Shown here piece after piece: positions 1 to 9,564 of a stretch of DNA of 64,000 nucleotides. The notes beneath the pieces were generated by a model. That model saw only the letters and a list, made by a program, of their open reading frames with translations, was not told where the DNA came from and did not search any database. Location: NCBI GenBank assembly GCA_018267725.1, contig JAFDXY010000009.1, positions 1 to 64,000 on the forward strand, written 5' to 3'. This DNA is from Bacteroidota bacterium. GTDB lineage: Bacteria; Bacteroidota; Bacteroidia; Chitinophagales; Chitinophagaceae. The position numbers were made by a program, and so were the translations under genes. Each line of letters begins with the position of its first letter. The stretch's first letter is position 1.

Positions 1-11
1 ATAAAGTATAA

Positions 12-45
12 AAAGAAGCCTCGCAAATTGCGAGGCTTCTTTTTT
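12..45. terminator. Bidirectional intrinsic terminator
   Basis: A 10-bp perfect stem (15-24 with 30-39) around a 5-nt loop, with A's on one side and T's on the other, so it can work in both directions. It would end the minus-strand gene at 60-782 and any plus-strand gene arriving from the left. The stem (GCCTCGC/GCGAGGC) recurs nearly unchanged in the hairpins near 46.5 and 63.6 kb. Confidence 0.85.
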
Positions 46-59
46 ATAAAGATTAATTT

Positions 60-782
60 TTATTTAGAACTTAAGTTAGCTCTTAAAACTAAAATTTCAC
101 TCCAACTATTTTTTAAAGCTTTCTTCATACCATCTTGAAAGGCTTGTGCACTTCCCGGTATATTTTTTTCAAAAGCATCTTTCATACTTGGTTTATATCC
201 CGGATCTCTTTCTTTTAAACCATCTTTATACCGAGTAACAATAACATAACCCGGTTCTCCTGAGCTTGACATTTCATAAACAGCAACACTTCTTTGTGTA
301 GTTTCCCATAATGGTTTTAGTTGTTTAAGTAATCCTTCCATTTCAACTACATAACCAGGATTATAAGTTAAATGAGAAATAGCAATTTTATCGGTATAAT
401 TTGTTAAAGCAATGCTGCTTAAATCTTCTCTGTAAACAGCAAACGTTCGCTTTTGATTATCTTGTAATAAGCTTGCAACATTCATTTCCCAATCTTGCAT
501 ATGTTCTGCACCTAAATCTCCACGATTATCAAATTCATCCCAAGATGCAGGCCCTTCATTAATTTGATAACCGCCGGCATCTGGACCACTTTGAATACTA
601 AAAACTTTCCATTTCCATTTTGTTTGATGAAATTTTGCTACGTGTGTTGCCAATGCTTTTTCAAAAGCCAATGTTTTACCTGATTTAGGAAATACGCGTG
701 TAGCATTTGTAACTTTTGAAGGTGATGATTGACTAAATCCTAAAATAGGAATAGCCAATAATAGAAAGAAAATTTTTTTCAT
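60..782 (-). CDS. Secreted protein of unknown function, possibly tandem dimeric alpha/beta barrel
   Basis: A 240-residue protein with a clear signal peptide (residues 1-17, cleavage after the GFSQ region), so it is exported. I do not recognise a named family. The mature part seems to have two similar halves, roughly residues 25-110 and 125-235. Each has a strand, a long helix with FEKAL- or MEGLLKQL-like character, and a strand ending in a GxxGY-type motif, which is reminiscent of tandem ferredoxin-like (dimeric alpha/beta barrel) domains; this is inference. It is the last gene on its strand before the terminator at 12-45, and 108 bp separate it from pepT upstream. No catalytic motif is evident. 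Confidence 0.7.
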   Translation of the reverse strand: MKKIFFLLLAIPILGFSQSSPSKVTNATRVFPKSGKTLAFEKALATHVAKFHQTKWKWKVFSIQSGPDAGGYQINEGPASWDEFDNRGDLGAEHMQDWEMNVASLLQDNQKRTFAVYREDLSSIALTNYTDKIAISHLTYNPGYVVEMEGLLKQLKPLWETTQRSVAVYEMSSSGEPGYVIVTRYKDGLKERDPGYKPSMKDAFEKNIPGSAQAFQDGMKKALKNSWSEILVLRANLSSK

Positions 783-890
783 GTTTTAAGGTTTTGTGAG
801 TGATAAAGACAAACAAAATAGAGTTTCAAAAATTATTATGCAATGTTATACATGATAATTTTTATATTTTAAGTGTCTTTTAATCTAAGC

Positions 891-2129
891 TCACACGCTC
901 TCTTCCCAAACCTTAACTAACTCAACCAACATATCAACAGATAATTGTAAATCTTTAACAGCAACCCATTCGTGCTTACTATGTATGGCTTGCATACCGG
1001 TAAATAAATTGGGGCAAGGTAAACCCATAAAGCTTAAACGGCTGCCATCTGTACCGCCACGTATAGGTTCATTCACGGGTGTTAAACCAATTCTTTTATA
1101 TGCTTTTTCTGCATAAGCAACCACTTGTGGATGATTAACTAATACTTCTTTCATGTTTCTGTATTGCTCTTTAACTTCAAACGCAAAAGAACATTCAGAA
1201 TATTTTTTTATAATATGTTCAACAATATTTTTCAACTCATTTTCATAATGTTTTAATTGTGCAGTTTCAAAACTTCTAATAATAAATTCAATAGTTGCTT
1301 TTTCGGCAATGCCTTCAATATGTACGGGATGTATAAAACCTTCTCTTTTTTCTGTTGCTTCAGGAGAAAGTTTTTTAGGTAATGCAGCTAAAATTTCTCC
1401 TGCAATTTTTAAAGCATTTACTAATTTATTTTTTGCATAACCGGGGTGTGCAATTACACCATTAATAGTTATTGTAACAGCATTTGCACTAAAAGTTTCA
1501 TCTTCTAAAGTGCCTGCTTCTCCACCATCTAAAGTATAAGCATAATCTGCTTCTAATTTTTTTAAATTTATTTTTTCTGTTCCTCTGCCTACTTCTTCAT
1601 CGGGTGTAAATAAAATTTTTATGGTACCATGTTTTATTTCTTTGTGCTGCATTAAATAATTTGCCATATCCATAATAATGGCAACACCGGCTTTATCGTC
1701 TGCACCTAATAAAGTTGTTCCACTTGCGGTAATAATATCGTTACTAATATGTTGTTTTAAATAAGGATATTTTTCAACAGAAATTATTTGTGAAGTATCA
1801 TCAGGAAGTACAATGTCATTACCATTGTAATGCTTATGTAGTATAGGTTTTACGTTAGTTCCGCTACAATCGGGTGCAGTATCTACATGACTACAAAAAC
1901 AAATAACAGGTATATTTTTTTTGGTGTTAGAAGGAATAGTTGCATACACATAACCAAACTCATCTACATGGGCATCTGCAATACCCATTTGCAATAATTC
2001 ATTCGCTAAAATATTTGATAATTGTTTTTGTTTTTCGGTAGAAGGAAAAGTATTGCTATGCGGATCACTTTGTGTATCTATTTGTACATAACGCATAAAC
2101 CTTTCTGCAACGGTGTGTTGATAATTCAT
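891..2129 (-). CDS. pepT: Peptidase T (tripeptide aminopeptidase, M20 family)
   Basis: A 412-residue cytoplasmic zinc aminopeptidase that removes the N-terminal residue of tripeptides. The length matches PepT (about 410). Dinuclear-metal landmarks are present in order: CSHVDTAPD near residue 80, GADDKAG near 142, the catalytic PDEEVGRG near 177, LDGGEAG near 200, and the C-terminal HSKHEW metal ligand near 385. No signal peptide, as expected. It starts with ATG at 2129. A strong hairpin (2176-2206) separates it from the SlyD-like gene upstream, so it is probably transcribed from its own promoter. Confidence 0.95.
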   Translation of the reverse strand: MNYQHTVAERFMRYVQIDTQSDPHSNTFPSTEKQKQLSNILANELLQMGIADAHVDEFGYVYATIPSNTKKNIPVICFCSHVDTAPDCSGTNVKPILHKHYNGNDIVLPDDTSQIISVEKYPYLKQHISNDIITASGTTLLGADDKAGVAIIMDMANYLMQHKEIKHGTIKILFTPDEEVGRGTEKINLKKLEADYAYTLDGGEAGTLEDETFSANAVTITINGVIAHPGYAKNKLVNALKIAGEILAALPKKLSPEATEKREGFIHPVHIEGIAEKATIEFIIRSFETAQLKHYENELKNIVEHIIKKYSECSFAFEVKEQYRNMKEVLVNHPQVVAYAEKAYKRIGLTPVNEPIRGGTDGSRLSFMGLPCPNLFTGMQAIHSKHEWVAVKDLQLSVDMLVELVKVWEESV

Positions 2130-2175
2130 GTTTCAAAGAAACAGAAAAATGTATGTAGATGTATCTGTATAAAGC

Positions 2176-2206
2176 AAAAGTTCACTGATAAATTCAGTGA
2201 ACTTTT
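2176..2206 (-). terminator. Intrinsic terminator after the SlyD-like gene
   Basis: A 13-bp perfect inverted repeat (2176-2188 with 2194-2206) and 5-nt loop. Read on the minus strand it ends in CTTTTGCTTT. It lies 20 bp past the stop of the SlyD-like gene and 47 bp before the pepT start. Confidence 0.75.
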
Positions 2207-2225
2207 AAAAAACTAAAAAAATATT

Positions 2226-2678
2226 TTACGGCATAATAATTAAACTGCCACCTTCAATAGCTACCATTTCAATATCAAAAATTAAATCTTTACCTGCTAA
2301 ATGGTGGTTGGCATCTAACACTACTGCATCTTCTTTCACTTCTATAATAGTTACCGGAATTACTCCACCTTGTCCGTTGTTCATACTTAATTGCATACCT
2401 ACTTCAGGTATCATATCTGCCGGGAATCTTTCTTTCGGAAAATCAAAAATCATTTCTTCATTTGCTTCTCCGTAAGCTTCTGCAGCAGGTATTTGAATCG
2501 TTTTCTTTTCACCAACACTCATACCTACCACACCTTTATCAAAACCAGCAATCATCATTCCTGCACCTACTTCAAACTCAAGCGGTTCACGCCCTGTAGA
2601 TGAATCAAATGTTGTTCCATCGGTTAATTTTCCATGATAATGTACTTTTACTTTATCACCTTTTTTTGCTTGTTGCAT
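2226..2678 (-). CDS. FKBP-type peptidyl-prolyl cis-trans isomerase, SlyD-like
   Basis: A 150-residue protein that catalyses prolyl isomerisation and probably acts as a folding chaperone in the cytosol. The FKBP core begins [18 protein letters not shown] and [10 protein letters not shown] follows. An insert-in-flap region (about residues 70-125, with the [13 protein letters not shown] segment) replaces the classical FKBP flap, which is typical of SlyD/FkpB. The second FKBP strand pair contains [17 protein letters not shown]. The metal-binding His/Cys tail of E. coli SlyD is missing; the protein ends in IIMP. Divergent from namZ with about 93 bp between starts. Confidence 0.92.
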   Translation of the reverse strand: MQQAKKGDKVKVHYHGKLTDGTTFDSSTGREPLEFEVGAGMMIAGFDKGVVGMSVGEKKTIQIPAAEAYGEANEEMIFDFPKERFPADMIPEVGMQLSMNNGQGGVIPVTIIEVKEDAVVLDANHHLAGKDLIFDIEMVAIEGGSLIIMP

Positions 2679-2771
2679 TTGTATTTTTTGTTAATTAAAA
2701 TAATGCCGCAAAGTACTTTTATTCTGTTTATATCATCAATTAATTTTTATATTGCCACACAAACACACTAT

Positions 2772-4034
2772 ATGAAAAATTTAATCGGTTTGTTTTTATT
2801 GCTTATTTGTTTTTCATTCCATACATTTTCTCAAAAAAATAATGCAACTATTCTTCCTGCAGCATACAGAACAGAAGCTTATATGCCATTGCTAAAAGGC
2901 AAGCGGGTAGCCGTTTTTGCTAACCATACCGCAACTATTGGTAAAACACATTTGGTAGATACTTTACAAAAAATGGGTGTAAAAATTGTTATTGCTTTTG
3001 GGCCCGAACATGGTTTTAGAGGCACTGCCGATGCCGGCGAAAAAGTAGATAGTTATGTAGATAGTGCCACCCAAATTCCTGTGGTTTCTTTATACGGAAA
3101 GAAAAGAAAACCCAGTGCAGAAGATTTAAAAAATGTAGATATTATGATATATGATATTCAAGATGTAGGTACAAGGTTCTACACTTTTATATCATCTATG
3201 CAAGAATACATGGAAGCTGCATTAGAAAACAGCAAACCACTTATAATACTTGATAGGCCCAACCCAAATGGTTTTTATGTTGATGGCCCTGTTTTAGATA
3301 CTGCTTACAAAAGTTTTGTTGGCATGCAACCTGTGCCCATTGTGTATGGTATGACTATTGGCGAATATGCAAGAATGCTTGGCGGAGAACAATGGTTAAG
3401 CACAAAAGCAGCAAACGAAAAATACCAATACTACTTACATGCAAAAAATTCTAAGGATACTGCTTTTCATTTTTTAGTTATTAAATGTGCCAACTATAAT
3501 CACAAAAGCAAATATATTTTACCTATAAAACCATCACCCAATTTGCCCGATATGGCAAGTATTTATTGGTACGGAAGTAATTGTTTGTATGAAGGAACCG
3601 TTTTAAGTGAAGGGCGTGGAACACCGCACCCCTTCTGCATTTTCGGGCATCCTGATTTGCCAAAAAATTTATTTTCTTTTACACCCGTTTCTATGGATGG
3701 GGCAAAAGATCCTAAACAAAAAAATAAATTATGTTATGGTTGGAATGTTGCAGGAAGTAATGAAAAAGTATTAAAAGAAATTGACAATAAAATTCAATTA
3801 AAATATTTGTTAGAAGCTTATAAATTATTTCCTAACAAAGACAGTTTTTTTCTAATTCCAAAAACAAATAAAAAACCAACTGCATACAGTTTTAATAAAT
3901 TGGCAGGAAGCGATGAATTGATGAATGCAATTAAAGAAGGCAAAACAGAACAACAAATTCGTGCAATGTGGAAACCCAAGTTAGATGCATTTAAAATTAT
4001 TAGAAAAAAATATTTATTATATGATGATTTTTAA
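2772..4034 (+). CDS. namZ: Exo-beta-N-acetylmuramidase family protein (DUF1343, NamZ)
   Basis: A 420-residue exported protein of the DUF1343/NamZ family, whose characterised members release terminal MurNAc from peptidoglycan fragments. The open frame reaches back to 2634, but the ATG at 2772 gives a good signal peptide (MKNLIGLFLLLICFSF..FSQ) and avoids running through the divergent SlyD-like gene. Family motifs visible are FGPEHGFRG, YDIQDVGTRFYT, DRPNPNG and SEGRGTPHPF. It is followed after 12 bp by fmt and is probably cotranscribed with it. Likely role: periplasmic cell-wall turnover and muropeptide recycling. Confidence 0.9.
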   Translation: MKNLIGLFLLLICFSFHTFSQKNNATILPAAYRTEAYMPLLKGKRVAVFANHTATIGKTHLVDTLQKMGVKIVIAFGPEHGFRGTADAGEKVDSYVDSATQIPVVSLYGKKRKPSAEDLKNVDIMIYDIQDVGTRFYTFISSMQEYMEAALENSKPLIILDRPNPNGFYVDGPVLDTAYKSFVGMQPVPIVYGMTIGEYARMLGGEQWLSTKAANEKYQYYLHAKNSKDTAFHFLVIKCANYNHKSKYILPIKPSPNLPDMASIYWYGSNCLYEGTVLSEGRGTPHPFCIFGHPDLPKNLFSFTPVSMDGAKDPKQKNKLCYGWNVAGSNEKVLKEIDNKIQLKYLLEAYKLFPNKDSFFLIPKTNKKPTAYSFNKLAGSDELMNAIKEGKTEQQIRAMWKPKLDAFKIIRKKYLLYDDF

Positions 4035-4046
4035 TAAACTATAAGA

Positions 4047-4994
4047 ATGGATTATAAAAGTTTGAGAATTGTTTTTATGGGCACGCCCGAATTTGCAGTT
4101 GCAAGTTTAGATGCTTTGGTAAATGCAGGCTGCAATATTGTTGGTGTAATTACCGCACCCGATAAACCCGCAGGGCGTGGTATGAAATTGAATGAAAGTG
4201 CCGTAAAAAAATATGCTGTTGAAAAAAAATTACACTTACTGCAACCCGAAAAATTAAAAAACGATTTTTTTTTGAATGAACTAAAAGCACTTAATGCAGA
4301 TGTGCAAATTGTTGTTGCTTTTAGAATGTTGCCCGAAGCTGTTTGGAGTATGCCACTTATGGGAACAATAAATTTACATGGCTCGTTATTACCTCAATAC
4401 AGAGGAGCTGCACCTATTAACTGGGCAGTAATTAATGGAGAAAAACAAACAGGCGTTACTACTTTTAAATTGCAACATACTATTGATACCGGAAATATTT
4501 TATTACAAAAAAGTTTTGAAATTGGTGAAGATGAAACAGCAGGAGAAGTACACGATACAATGAAAACAATTGGTGCCAAAGTTTTGGTTGATACGCTAAA
4601 AGGCTTAGCAGCAAACAGTTTGAAAGAAGTATCGCAAAATGAATTGAACATTCAGCATGCAGAATTTAAAACCTTGCAGCATGCACCTAAAATTTTTACA
4701 GATACTTGTAAAATAGATTGGAATAAATCTGTTGAAGAAATTCATAATTTAATAAGAGGCCTCTCTCCTTTTCCTACTGCGTTTACTTTTTTAAACGATA
4801 AAATGTTGAAAGTTTATAAAAGCAAAAAAGAAATTAGCTCACATAATTTTGAAACAGGAAAAATTTTTACCGATAACAAAACTTATTTAAAACTTAGTTG
4901 CAGCAATGGTTTTATTTATTTGCTTGAAATACAATTAGAAGGTAAAAAGAAAATGTTGATTGAAGATTTTTTAAGAGGTTATAAGATGCCATAA
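4047..4994 (+). CDS. fmt: Methionyl-tRNA formyltransferase
   Basis: A 315-residue enzyme that formylates initiator Met-tRNA using 10-formyl-THF. The N-terminal formyltransferase domain starts RIVFMGTPEFAV and contains the catalytic region NLHGSLLPQYRGAAP and the DTGNIL motif with the catalytic Asp. The C-terminal OB-like tRNA-binding domain begins near residue 210 (IDWNKSVEEIHNLIRGLSPFP). Length is normal. Its tRNA substrate gene is also in this window (25079-25150). It follows namZ by 12 bp and converges on the LysM gene. Confidence 0.97.
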   Translation: MDYKSLRIVFMGTPEFAVASLDALVNAGCNIVGVITAPDKPAGRGMKLNESAVKKYAVEKKLHLLQPEKLKNDFFLNELKALNADVQIVVAFRMLPEAVWSMPLMGTINLHGSLLPQYRGAAPINWAVINGEKQTGVTTFKLQHTIDTGNILLQKSFEIGEDETAGEVHDTMKTIGAKVLVDTLKGLAANSLKEVSQNELNIQHAEFKTLQHAPKIFTDTCKIDWNKSVEEIHNLIRGLSPFPTAFTFLNDKMLKVYKSKKEISSHNFETGKIFTDNKTYLKLSCSNGFIYLLEIQLEGKKKMLIEDFLRGYKMP

Positions 4995-5061
4995 CAACAA
5001 TTAGTACAAGTGTGCGACGCAAGGAACGATGCTATAAAAAATTATTGCTGGCTTACAAAAA

Positions 5062-5988
5062 TTAATAATTTACAATAACATCAAACTTATCTGCAACACC
5101 CAAAGTTGAAGCTGCTGCATTACTTAAACGAATTAGCAAACCATTATCTTCTTTAATATCGGGTAATGCACCTAAAACTTTTGCGTAAATAATTTTATTG
5201 TTGCTTGCTACTCTAACAACTGTACCTGCATCTACTTTATTCATTAACACATAATATTTTTTATCTGCCCAACCGCTGGCACTTTTAAAAGTTGCAGCAG
5301 TGCCCATTGTTTCATGTCCTGCTTTTTTATATTCATTTTTAAAATATCCTTCGGTAGGTGCATTGTTTTCTGTTTGTTGTTCTTCAACCGCAGGTGTTGT
5401 AGGTTTTGGTTTTTCTTCAATAGGTTTTGCAGGTGTTTTTATTACTTCAGCAGTAGGTGTTGTAATAGTTGCTTTGGGTTGTGCAGTGTCATTATCTGGC
5501 TTTCCCGGCGTTCCTATTACTTCGGGCGGTAATGCATGTGCAGTGGGCATTTCAGGCTTTACACCAATAATTAAATTTTGCCCTGCTTTAATATTATCAT
5601 CTTTTAAGTTATTCCATTTTTTTATTTGTGAAACATATACATGATATTTTTTTGCAATACCATATAAAGTTTCTTTTGGTTGCACAACATAGGTAATTGT
5701 ATTGCCTGCAATTTCTGTTTTAGTTGTGGTTTTTTCTTCAACAGATTTTGTTGCTGTTGTATTTTTTATAGGAATTTTTACTTTCTCACCAATTTTTAAA
5801 ACACTTTTTGTATTCATGCTATTTAAACGCATAATATCTCCAACAGTAGTGTTGTATTTTTTTGCAAGCATTGAAAGTGTTTCACCTTTTTTTATGGCAT
5901 GCACCATATAATCATCTGTTTGTGCTTTTGCTGAAAAACACAATCCAATTATAATTGCAAAAAGAAAAAAGTATTTTTTTAAATTCAT
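5062..5988 (-). CDS. Secreted protein with two LysM domains and a C-terminal barrel-like domain
   Basis: A 308-residue exported protein with a signal peptide at residues 1-22 (..CFSAKAQ). Two LysM modules follow: about 28-73 (HAIKKGETLSMLAKKYN) and about 98-142 (YVVQPKETLYGIAKKYH). A Pro/Thr/Lys-rich linker covers about 145-215. A C-terminal domain (about 235-308) containing TVVRVASNNK and AKVLGALPD resembles the RlpA-type double-psi barrel seen behind LysM in this phylum (inference). LysM binds peptidoglycan GlcNAc, so this is a cell-wall-associated protein. It is the last gene of the minus-strand run that begins with thyA. Confidence 0.85.
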   Translation of the reverse strand: MNLKKYFFLFAIIIGLCFSAKAQTDDYMVHAIKKGETLSMLAKKYNTTVGDIMRLNSMNTKSVLKIGEKVKIPIKNTTATKSVEEKTTTKTEIAGNTITYVVQPKETLYGIAKKYHVYVSQIKKWNNLKDDNIKAGQNLIIGVKPEMPTAHALPPEVIGTPGKPDNDTAQPKATITTPTAEVIKTPAKPIEEKPKPTTPAVEEQQTENNAPTEGYFKNEYKKAGHETMGTAATFKSASGWADKKYYVLMNKVDAGTVVRVASNNKIIYAKVLGALPDIKEDNGLLIRLSNAAASTLGVADKFDVIVNY

Positions 5989-6013
5989 AGTAATAGAATT
6001 CGTTTGCGTAAAA

Positions 6014-7372
6014 TTACTGTTTTAAAATTCTCCATTCGTTAGGATAATAATTATTAATACGATTGGGCAAAACTTTTATCCAACCTAAGGGTAATCCACA
6101 ATAAGCTACTAACTGCCAGCCTTTTTGTGATTGTATAGAAATTTCTTGTCGGCGTAAATATTGTAATGCCTGTTCTTTATCTAACTCAATAACAGAAAGG
6201 TTTTCAGAAGATAAAACACTAACTGCCAATTCGTGAGACGGAATAAAATCTTTTCCTTTTACAGCTCCTAATTCTATCCCTGCTTTTTTTATAAATAAAT
6301 ATTTTGCTAACGTTTGCAATTCATTCAACCAACTATTTTCAATTGCTTTTATGTTTTCATTTTGTTTAAAGAAAGAATATTTTGAAGAAAGCTGAATGAA
6401 CGATTGCATTATTTGCATTTCATTTTTTGAAGGAGAAATTAATGCTTGTGTTTTAATTTTATTATGCTCTAATGCACCATCATTTTTTTTAAATGCTGCC
6501 ATAAAAAAACCTTCTCCTTTTGTTAAGTATGGCCAAAAACGATAACCGTAAGCATTATGTTTTGTTGATTGTGTTTCTGTAATATTCCATTCTGTTTGCA
6601 ATTGTATTTGAATAGTTGATGTATTAAACGTATCGCAAACCCAATCTAAAATGGTTTCATTTTCTTCAATGCTGAAAGAGCAAGTTGAATAAATTAAAAT
6701 ACCATCTTGTTTTAAACAATTCATTATATCGGCTATAATTCTTTGCTGACGCTGGTTACAGAGCATTACATTATTTTCACTCCATTCATTTACAGCTTCT
6801 TCATCTTTTCTAAACAAACCACTTCCGCTACAAGGAGCATCAATAACAATTACATCAAAATAATTTTCTAACTGCTTAAATTGTTTAGGATCGTTATTGG
6901 TTGCCACAACATTTGGTAAACCCCATTTGGTAATATTCTCTGTTAAAATATTTGCACGTTGTTTTATTACTTCATTACTTACCACTAACCCATTATTAAA
7001 ATAAGTTGATAACAAAGTGCTTTTGCCGCCGGGTGCTGCACAAACATCTAACACTTTTTTATTATTTGTTTCTGTAATAGTTTGTTGCAACACTTGCCAT
7101 AAAAACATACTACTTGCTTCTTGCACATAATAAGCACCCGCATGAAAAAAAGGATCTAATGTAAAAGACGGGCGTTCACTTAAATAATATCCGTGTTGGC
7201 ACCAACCAACTTGCTGATAATTATTAAACAATAATTTTTCAATTGATGTTTTAAACGGGTTTATTCTAACAGATGTTATTGTCTCTTTAGTATTATGTAA
7301 TGCTTCAAAAGCCTTGCTGTTAAAGCCTTTTGCATGCTGCAACAATTGTATAAGTTGATGGGGAATTTTCAA
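6014..7372 (-). CDS. RsmB/NOP-family rRNA (cytosine-C5) methyltransferase, RsmF-like
   Basis: A 452-residue SAM-dependent RNA m5C methyltransferase. The SAM motif VLDVCAAPGGKS lies near residue 105. Both conserved cysteines of the family are present: DAPCSGSGLF (motif IV) and YSTCSFSIEENE (motif VI, the catalytic nucleophile). The C-terminal 150 residues resemble the RsmF PUA-like extension. The only plausible start is TTG at 7372, which follows a run of nine T's on the coding strand; no in-frame ATG occurs near it, so a length error in the homopolymer cannot be excluded. It begins 11 bp after the upstream methyltransferase gene ends and is probably in the same operon. Confidence 0.92.
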   Translation of the reverse strand: MKIPHQLIQLLQHAKGFNSKAFEALHNTKETITSVRINPFKTSIEKLLFNNYQQVGWCQHGYYLSERPSFTLDPFFHAGAYYVQEASSMFLWQVLQQTITETNNKKVLDVCAAPGGKSTLLSTYFNNGLVVSNEVIKQRANILTENITKWGLPNVVATNNDPKQFKQLENYFDVIVIDAPCSGSGLFRKDEEAVNEWSENNVMLCNQRQQRIIADIMNCLKQDGILIYSTCSFSIEENETILDWVCDTFNTSTIQIQLQTEWNITETQSTKHNAYGYRFWPYLTKGEGFFMAAFKKNDGALEHNKIKTQALISPSKNEMQIMQSFIQLSSKYSFFKQNENIKAIENSWLNELQTLAKYLFIKKAGIELGAVKGKDFIPSHELAVSVLSSENLSVIELDKEQALQYLRRQEISIQSQKGWQLVAYCGLPLGWIKVLPNRINNYYPNEWRILKQ

Positions 7373-7383
7373 AAAAAAATTAT

Positions 7384-8181
7384 TTAATATCTAATACTGA
7401 AATGTTGTTTTGCTTTAAAATCTTTTCTAAATAAAACAATTCCTATAAAAAATAAATCAATGGTTGCAGTAACATTTTTGTGTTGTTGAACATATTGCCA
7501 AGCATCTTCCATTTCTTTACTCCAATGAATATCATCTAAAATTATAATACTCTGTTCATGACTTTTTGCGAGTAATTGTTCAAAATAATTTATAGTTGGT
7601 TGGTATTGATGGTTGCCATCTATAAAAGCAAAATCAACAGTATTAATTTTTGTAAGTAATGCAGGTAAAGTATCATCAAAATTTCCTAAAACTTGTTCAA
7701 TATTTTTTAGTTGAAGCATAGCAAAATTATCTTCGGCAATTTTTGCAATTGCTTTTGAGCCTTCCATTGTAACAACTTTACTGTTTTCATTTGCACTTGC
7801 TAAGTAAGAAGTTGTAATACCTAACGAAGTACCTAATTCAATAACAGTTTGGCATTGATAATAATGTACTATTTTAAACAATAGCTTACTGTATTTTTCT
7901 GGTTTTAAAGATGATTTTGCAATTGCAGAAACAACTCTTTCATTGGTTTTATTTTTTTTAGAACCTGCACCAAAATCTTCAATTAAAATTGTTCTGTTAT
8001 CTTTTAATAATTGTTTGCGAATATTTTCAATTTGTGCAAAAGCATAAAATGTTCTATCATCATTTAATACATTTACAATAAAGTCAAACACAAACGGAGA
8101 GTGCATTCCATGCCCTTTACTGTTTGATGCAGTAATATAATATTTTAAAAATTTACAAACAGATTTTATGGGGCTATACAT
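7384..8181 (-). CDS. Class I SAM-dependent methyltransferase (O-methyltransferase-like)
   Basis: A 265-residue protein with a Rossmann methyltransferase fold in its second half. Visible motifs are VIELGTSLGITTSYLA (SAM motif I), VTMEGS (acidic ribose-binding end of strand 2), and FIDGNHQYQPTINYFEQLL with a later LDDIHWS, which resemble the catechol-O-methyltransferase-like Methyltransf_24 group. The first 90 residues contain a conserved HSPFVFDFI motif common in Bacteroidota homologues. The substrate cannot be read from sequence. It lies in the thyA-folA-rsmF run, 87 bp after folA and 11 bp before rsmF. Confidence 0.85.
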   Translation of the reverse strand: MYSPIKSVCKFLKYYITASNSKGHGMHSPFVFDFIVNVLNDDRTFYAFAQIENIRKQLLKDNRTILIEDFGAGSKKNKTNERVVSAIAKSSLKPEKYSKLLFKIVHYYQCQTVIELGTSLGITTSYLASANENSKVVTMEGSKAIAKIAEDNFAMLQLKNIEQVLGNFDDTLPALLTKINTVDFAFIDGNHQYQPTINYFEQLLAKSHEQSIIILDDIHWSKEMEDAWQYVQQHKNVTATIDLFFIGIVLFRKDFKAKQHFSIRY

Positions 8182-8268
8182 TGCTGTGTTGTTAAAATAA
8201 TGCTTTTAAAAAGCAAAGTAAACCATAAACTTTTATATGGTAAATAGTGCATAAAATATACAAAGCAA

Positions 8269-8763
8269 TTATTTTCTTTTCCAAAATTGAAAAGCGTATG
8301 CGTAAGCATGTTTTATATCTACCGTATGTTCTTCATTAAATTCTAACTGCCATTTTTTTGTATCAATTTCAGGAAAATAAGTATCGCCTTCTAAAGTTGT
8401 GTGTACGCGTGTTATATACAAAATATCTGCATCATTTATAGTTTGTTTGTATAATTCTCCGCCACCAATAACAAATAATTCATTATAGTTATTTGATTGA
8501 ACAACAAATTTTGCATCGGCAAAAGAGTTTACCACTACTGCATTGTTTGCTTTAAAATTTTTGTTTCTTGTAACTACAATATTTAATCTTCCGGGTAGTG
8601 CTTTATTGTTTAAGGCTTCAAAAGTTTTTCTTCCCATTACAACAGGCATTGCCCATGTTTTGTTTTTAAAAAATTTTAAATCGTTAGGTAAATTCCATAA
8701 TAATTTATTATTTTTTCCAATTACATTATTGGCTGAAACAGCTGCTATCAATGAAATTATCAT
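8269..8763 (-). CDS. folA: Dihydrofolate reductase
   Basis: A 164-residue NADPH-dependent enzyme that regenerates tetrahydrofolate from the dihydrofolate made by ThyA. Landmarks: the N-terminal ISLIAAVSANNVIGKNN segment, LLWNLPNDLKFFK with the catalytic Asp, VVMGRKTFEA, and the glycine pair VIGGGELY; the C-terminal TYFPEID motif completes the fold. Normal chromosomal length. The ATG at 8763 is 6 bp after the thyA stop, so the two are translationally coupled or at least cotranscribed. Confidence 0.97.
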   Translation of the reverse strand: MIISLIAAVSANNVIGKNNKLLWNLPNDLKFFKNKTWAMPVVMGRKTFEALNNKALPGRLNIVVTRNKNFKANNAVVVNSFADAKFVVQSNNYNELFVIGGGELYKQTINDADILYITRVHTTLEGDTYFPEIDTKKWQLEFNEEHTVDIKHAYAYAFQFWKRK

Positions 8764-8769
8764 ACGAGT

Positions 8770-9564
8770 TTAAACTGCCACTACGGCTTTTATCGATGAA
8801 TGGCTTTGATAATTTTCTAAATAAAAATCTTCATATTTAAAAGAAAAAATATCTTTTACTGCTGGGTTTAATTGCATGGTTGGTAGTGCATAAGGTACTC
8901 TGGTTAATTGCAATTCGGCTTGTTTAACATGATTGCTGTATAAATGTACATCTCCAAAACTATGCACAAAATCTCCGGGTTGTAAATTACAAACCTGTGC
9001 TACCATTAAAGTAAGCAATGCATAAGATGCAATATTAAAAGGCACTCCCAAAAACACATCGGCACTGCGTTGGTATAATTGGCAACTTAATTTTCCATTG
9101 GCTACATAAAATTGAAATAAAGTATGGCAAGGCATTAATGCCATTTTTGGTAAATCGGCAACATTCCATGCACTAACAATTAATCTTCTACTATCGGGGT
9201 TTCTTTTTATTTCATTAATAACATCGGTAATTTGGTCTATCTCTGTTTTATCTGCCCCTTCCCAACTACGCCATTGTTTACCATAAACAGGACCAAGGTT
9301 TCCATTTTCATCAGCCCATTCATTCCAAATACTAACACCTTTTTCTTTTAAATAAGCAATATTGGTATCTCCGTTTAAAAACCAAAGTAGTTCATGAATA
9401 ATACTTTTAAGATGCAATTTTTTGGTAGTTACCAACGGAAAACCTTCTGCTAAATTAAAACGCATTTGATATCCGAAACAACTAAGTGTGCCCGTTCCTG
9501 TTCTATCGGTTTTAGTTGTTCCGTTATCTAAAATATGTTGAAGTAATTGTAAATATTGTTGCAT
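8770..9564 (-). CDS. thyA: Thymidylate synthase
   Basis: A 264-residue protein, the same length as E. coli ThyA. It methylates dUMP to dTMP with methylene-THF and produces DHF for FolA next door. Motifs: [13 protein letters not shown] at the N-terminus, [12 protein letters not shown], the active-site [13 protein letters not shown] cysteine, the [20 protein letters not shown] dUMP-binding stretch, and the C-terminal SIKAVVAV. First gene of a probable minus-strand operon thyA-folA-methyltransferase-rsmF-LysM. Confidence 0.98.
   Translation of the reverse strand: MQQYLQLLQHILDNGTTKTDRTGTGTLSCFGYQMRFNLAEGFPLVTTKKLHLKSIIHELLWFLNGDTNIAYLKEKGVSIWNEWADENGNLGPVYGKQWRSWEGADKTEIDQITDVINEIKRNPDSRRLIVSAWNVADLPKMALMPCHTLFQFYVANGKLSCQLYQRSADVFLGVPFNIASYALLTLMVAQVCNLQPGDFVHSFGDVHLYSNHVKQAELQLTRVPYALPTMQLNPAVKDIFSFKYEDFYLENYQSHSSIKAVVAV

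Noticed and set aside
2634..2771. Upstream extension of the namZ frame
   Set aside because: It would add 46 residues antisense to the SlyD-like gene and bury the signal peptide; ATG at 2772 is better.
5300..5911. Several plus-strand frames opposite the LysM gene
   Set aside because: They are antisense shadows of a gene with clear LysM domains, and their phenylalanine/cysteine-rich composition is typical of reverse-complement reading.
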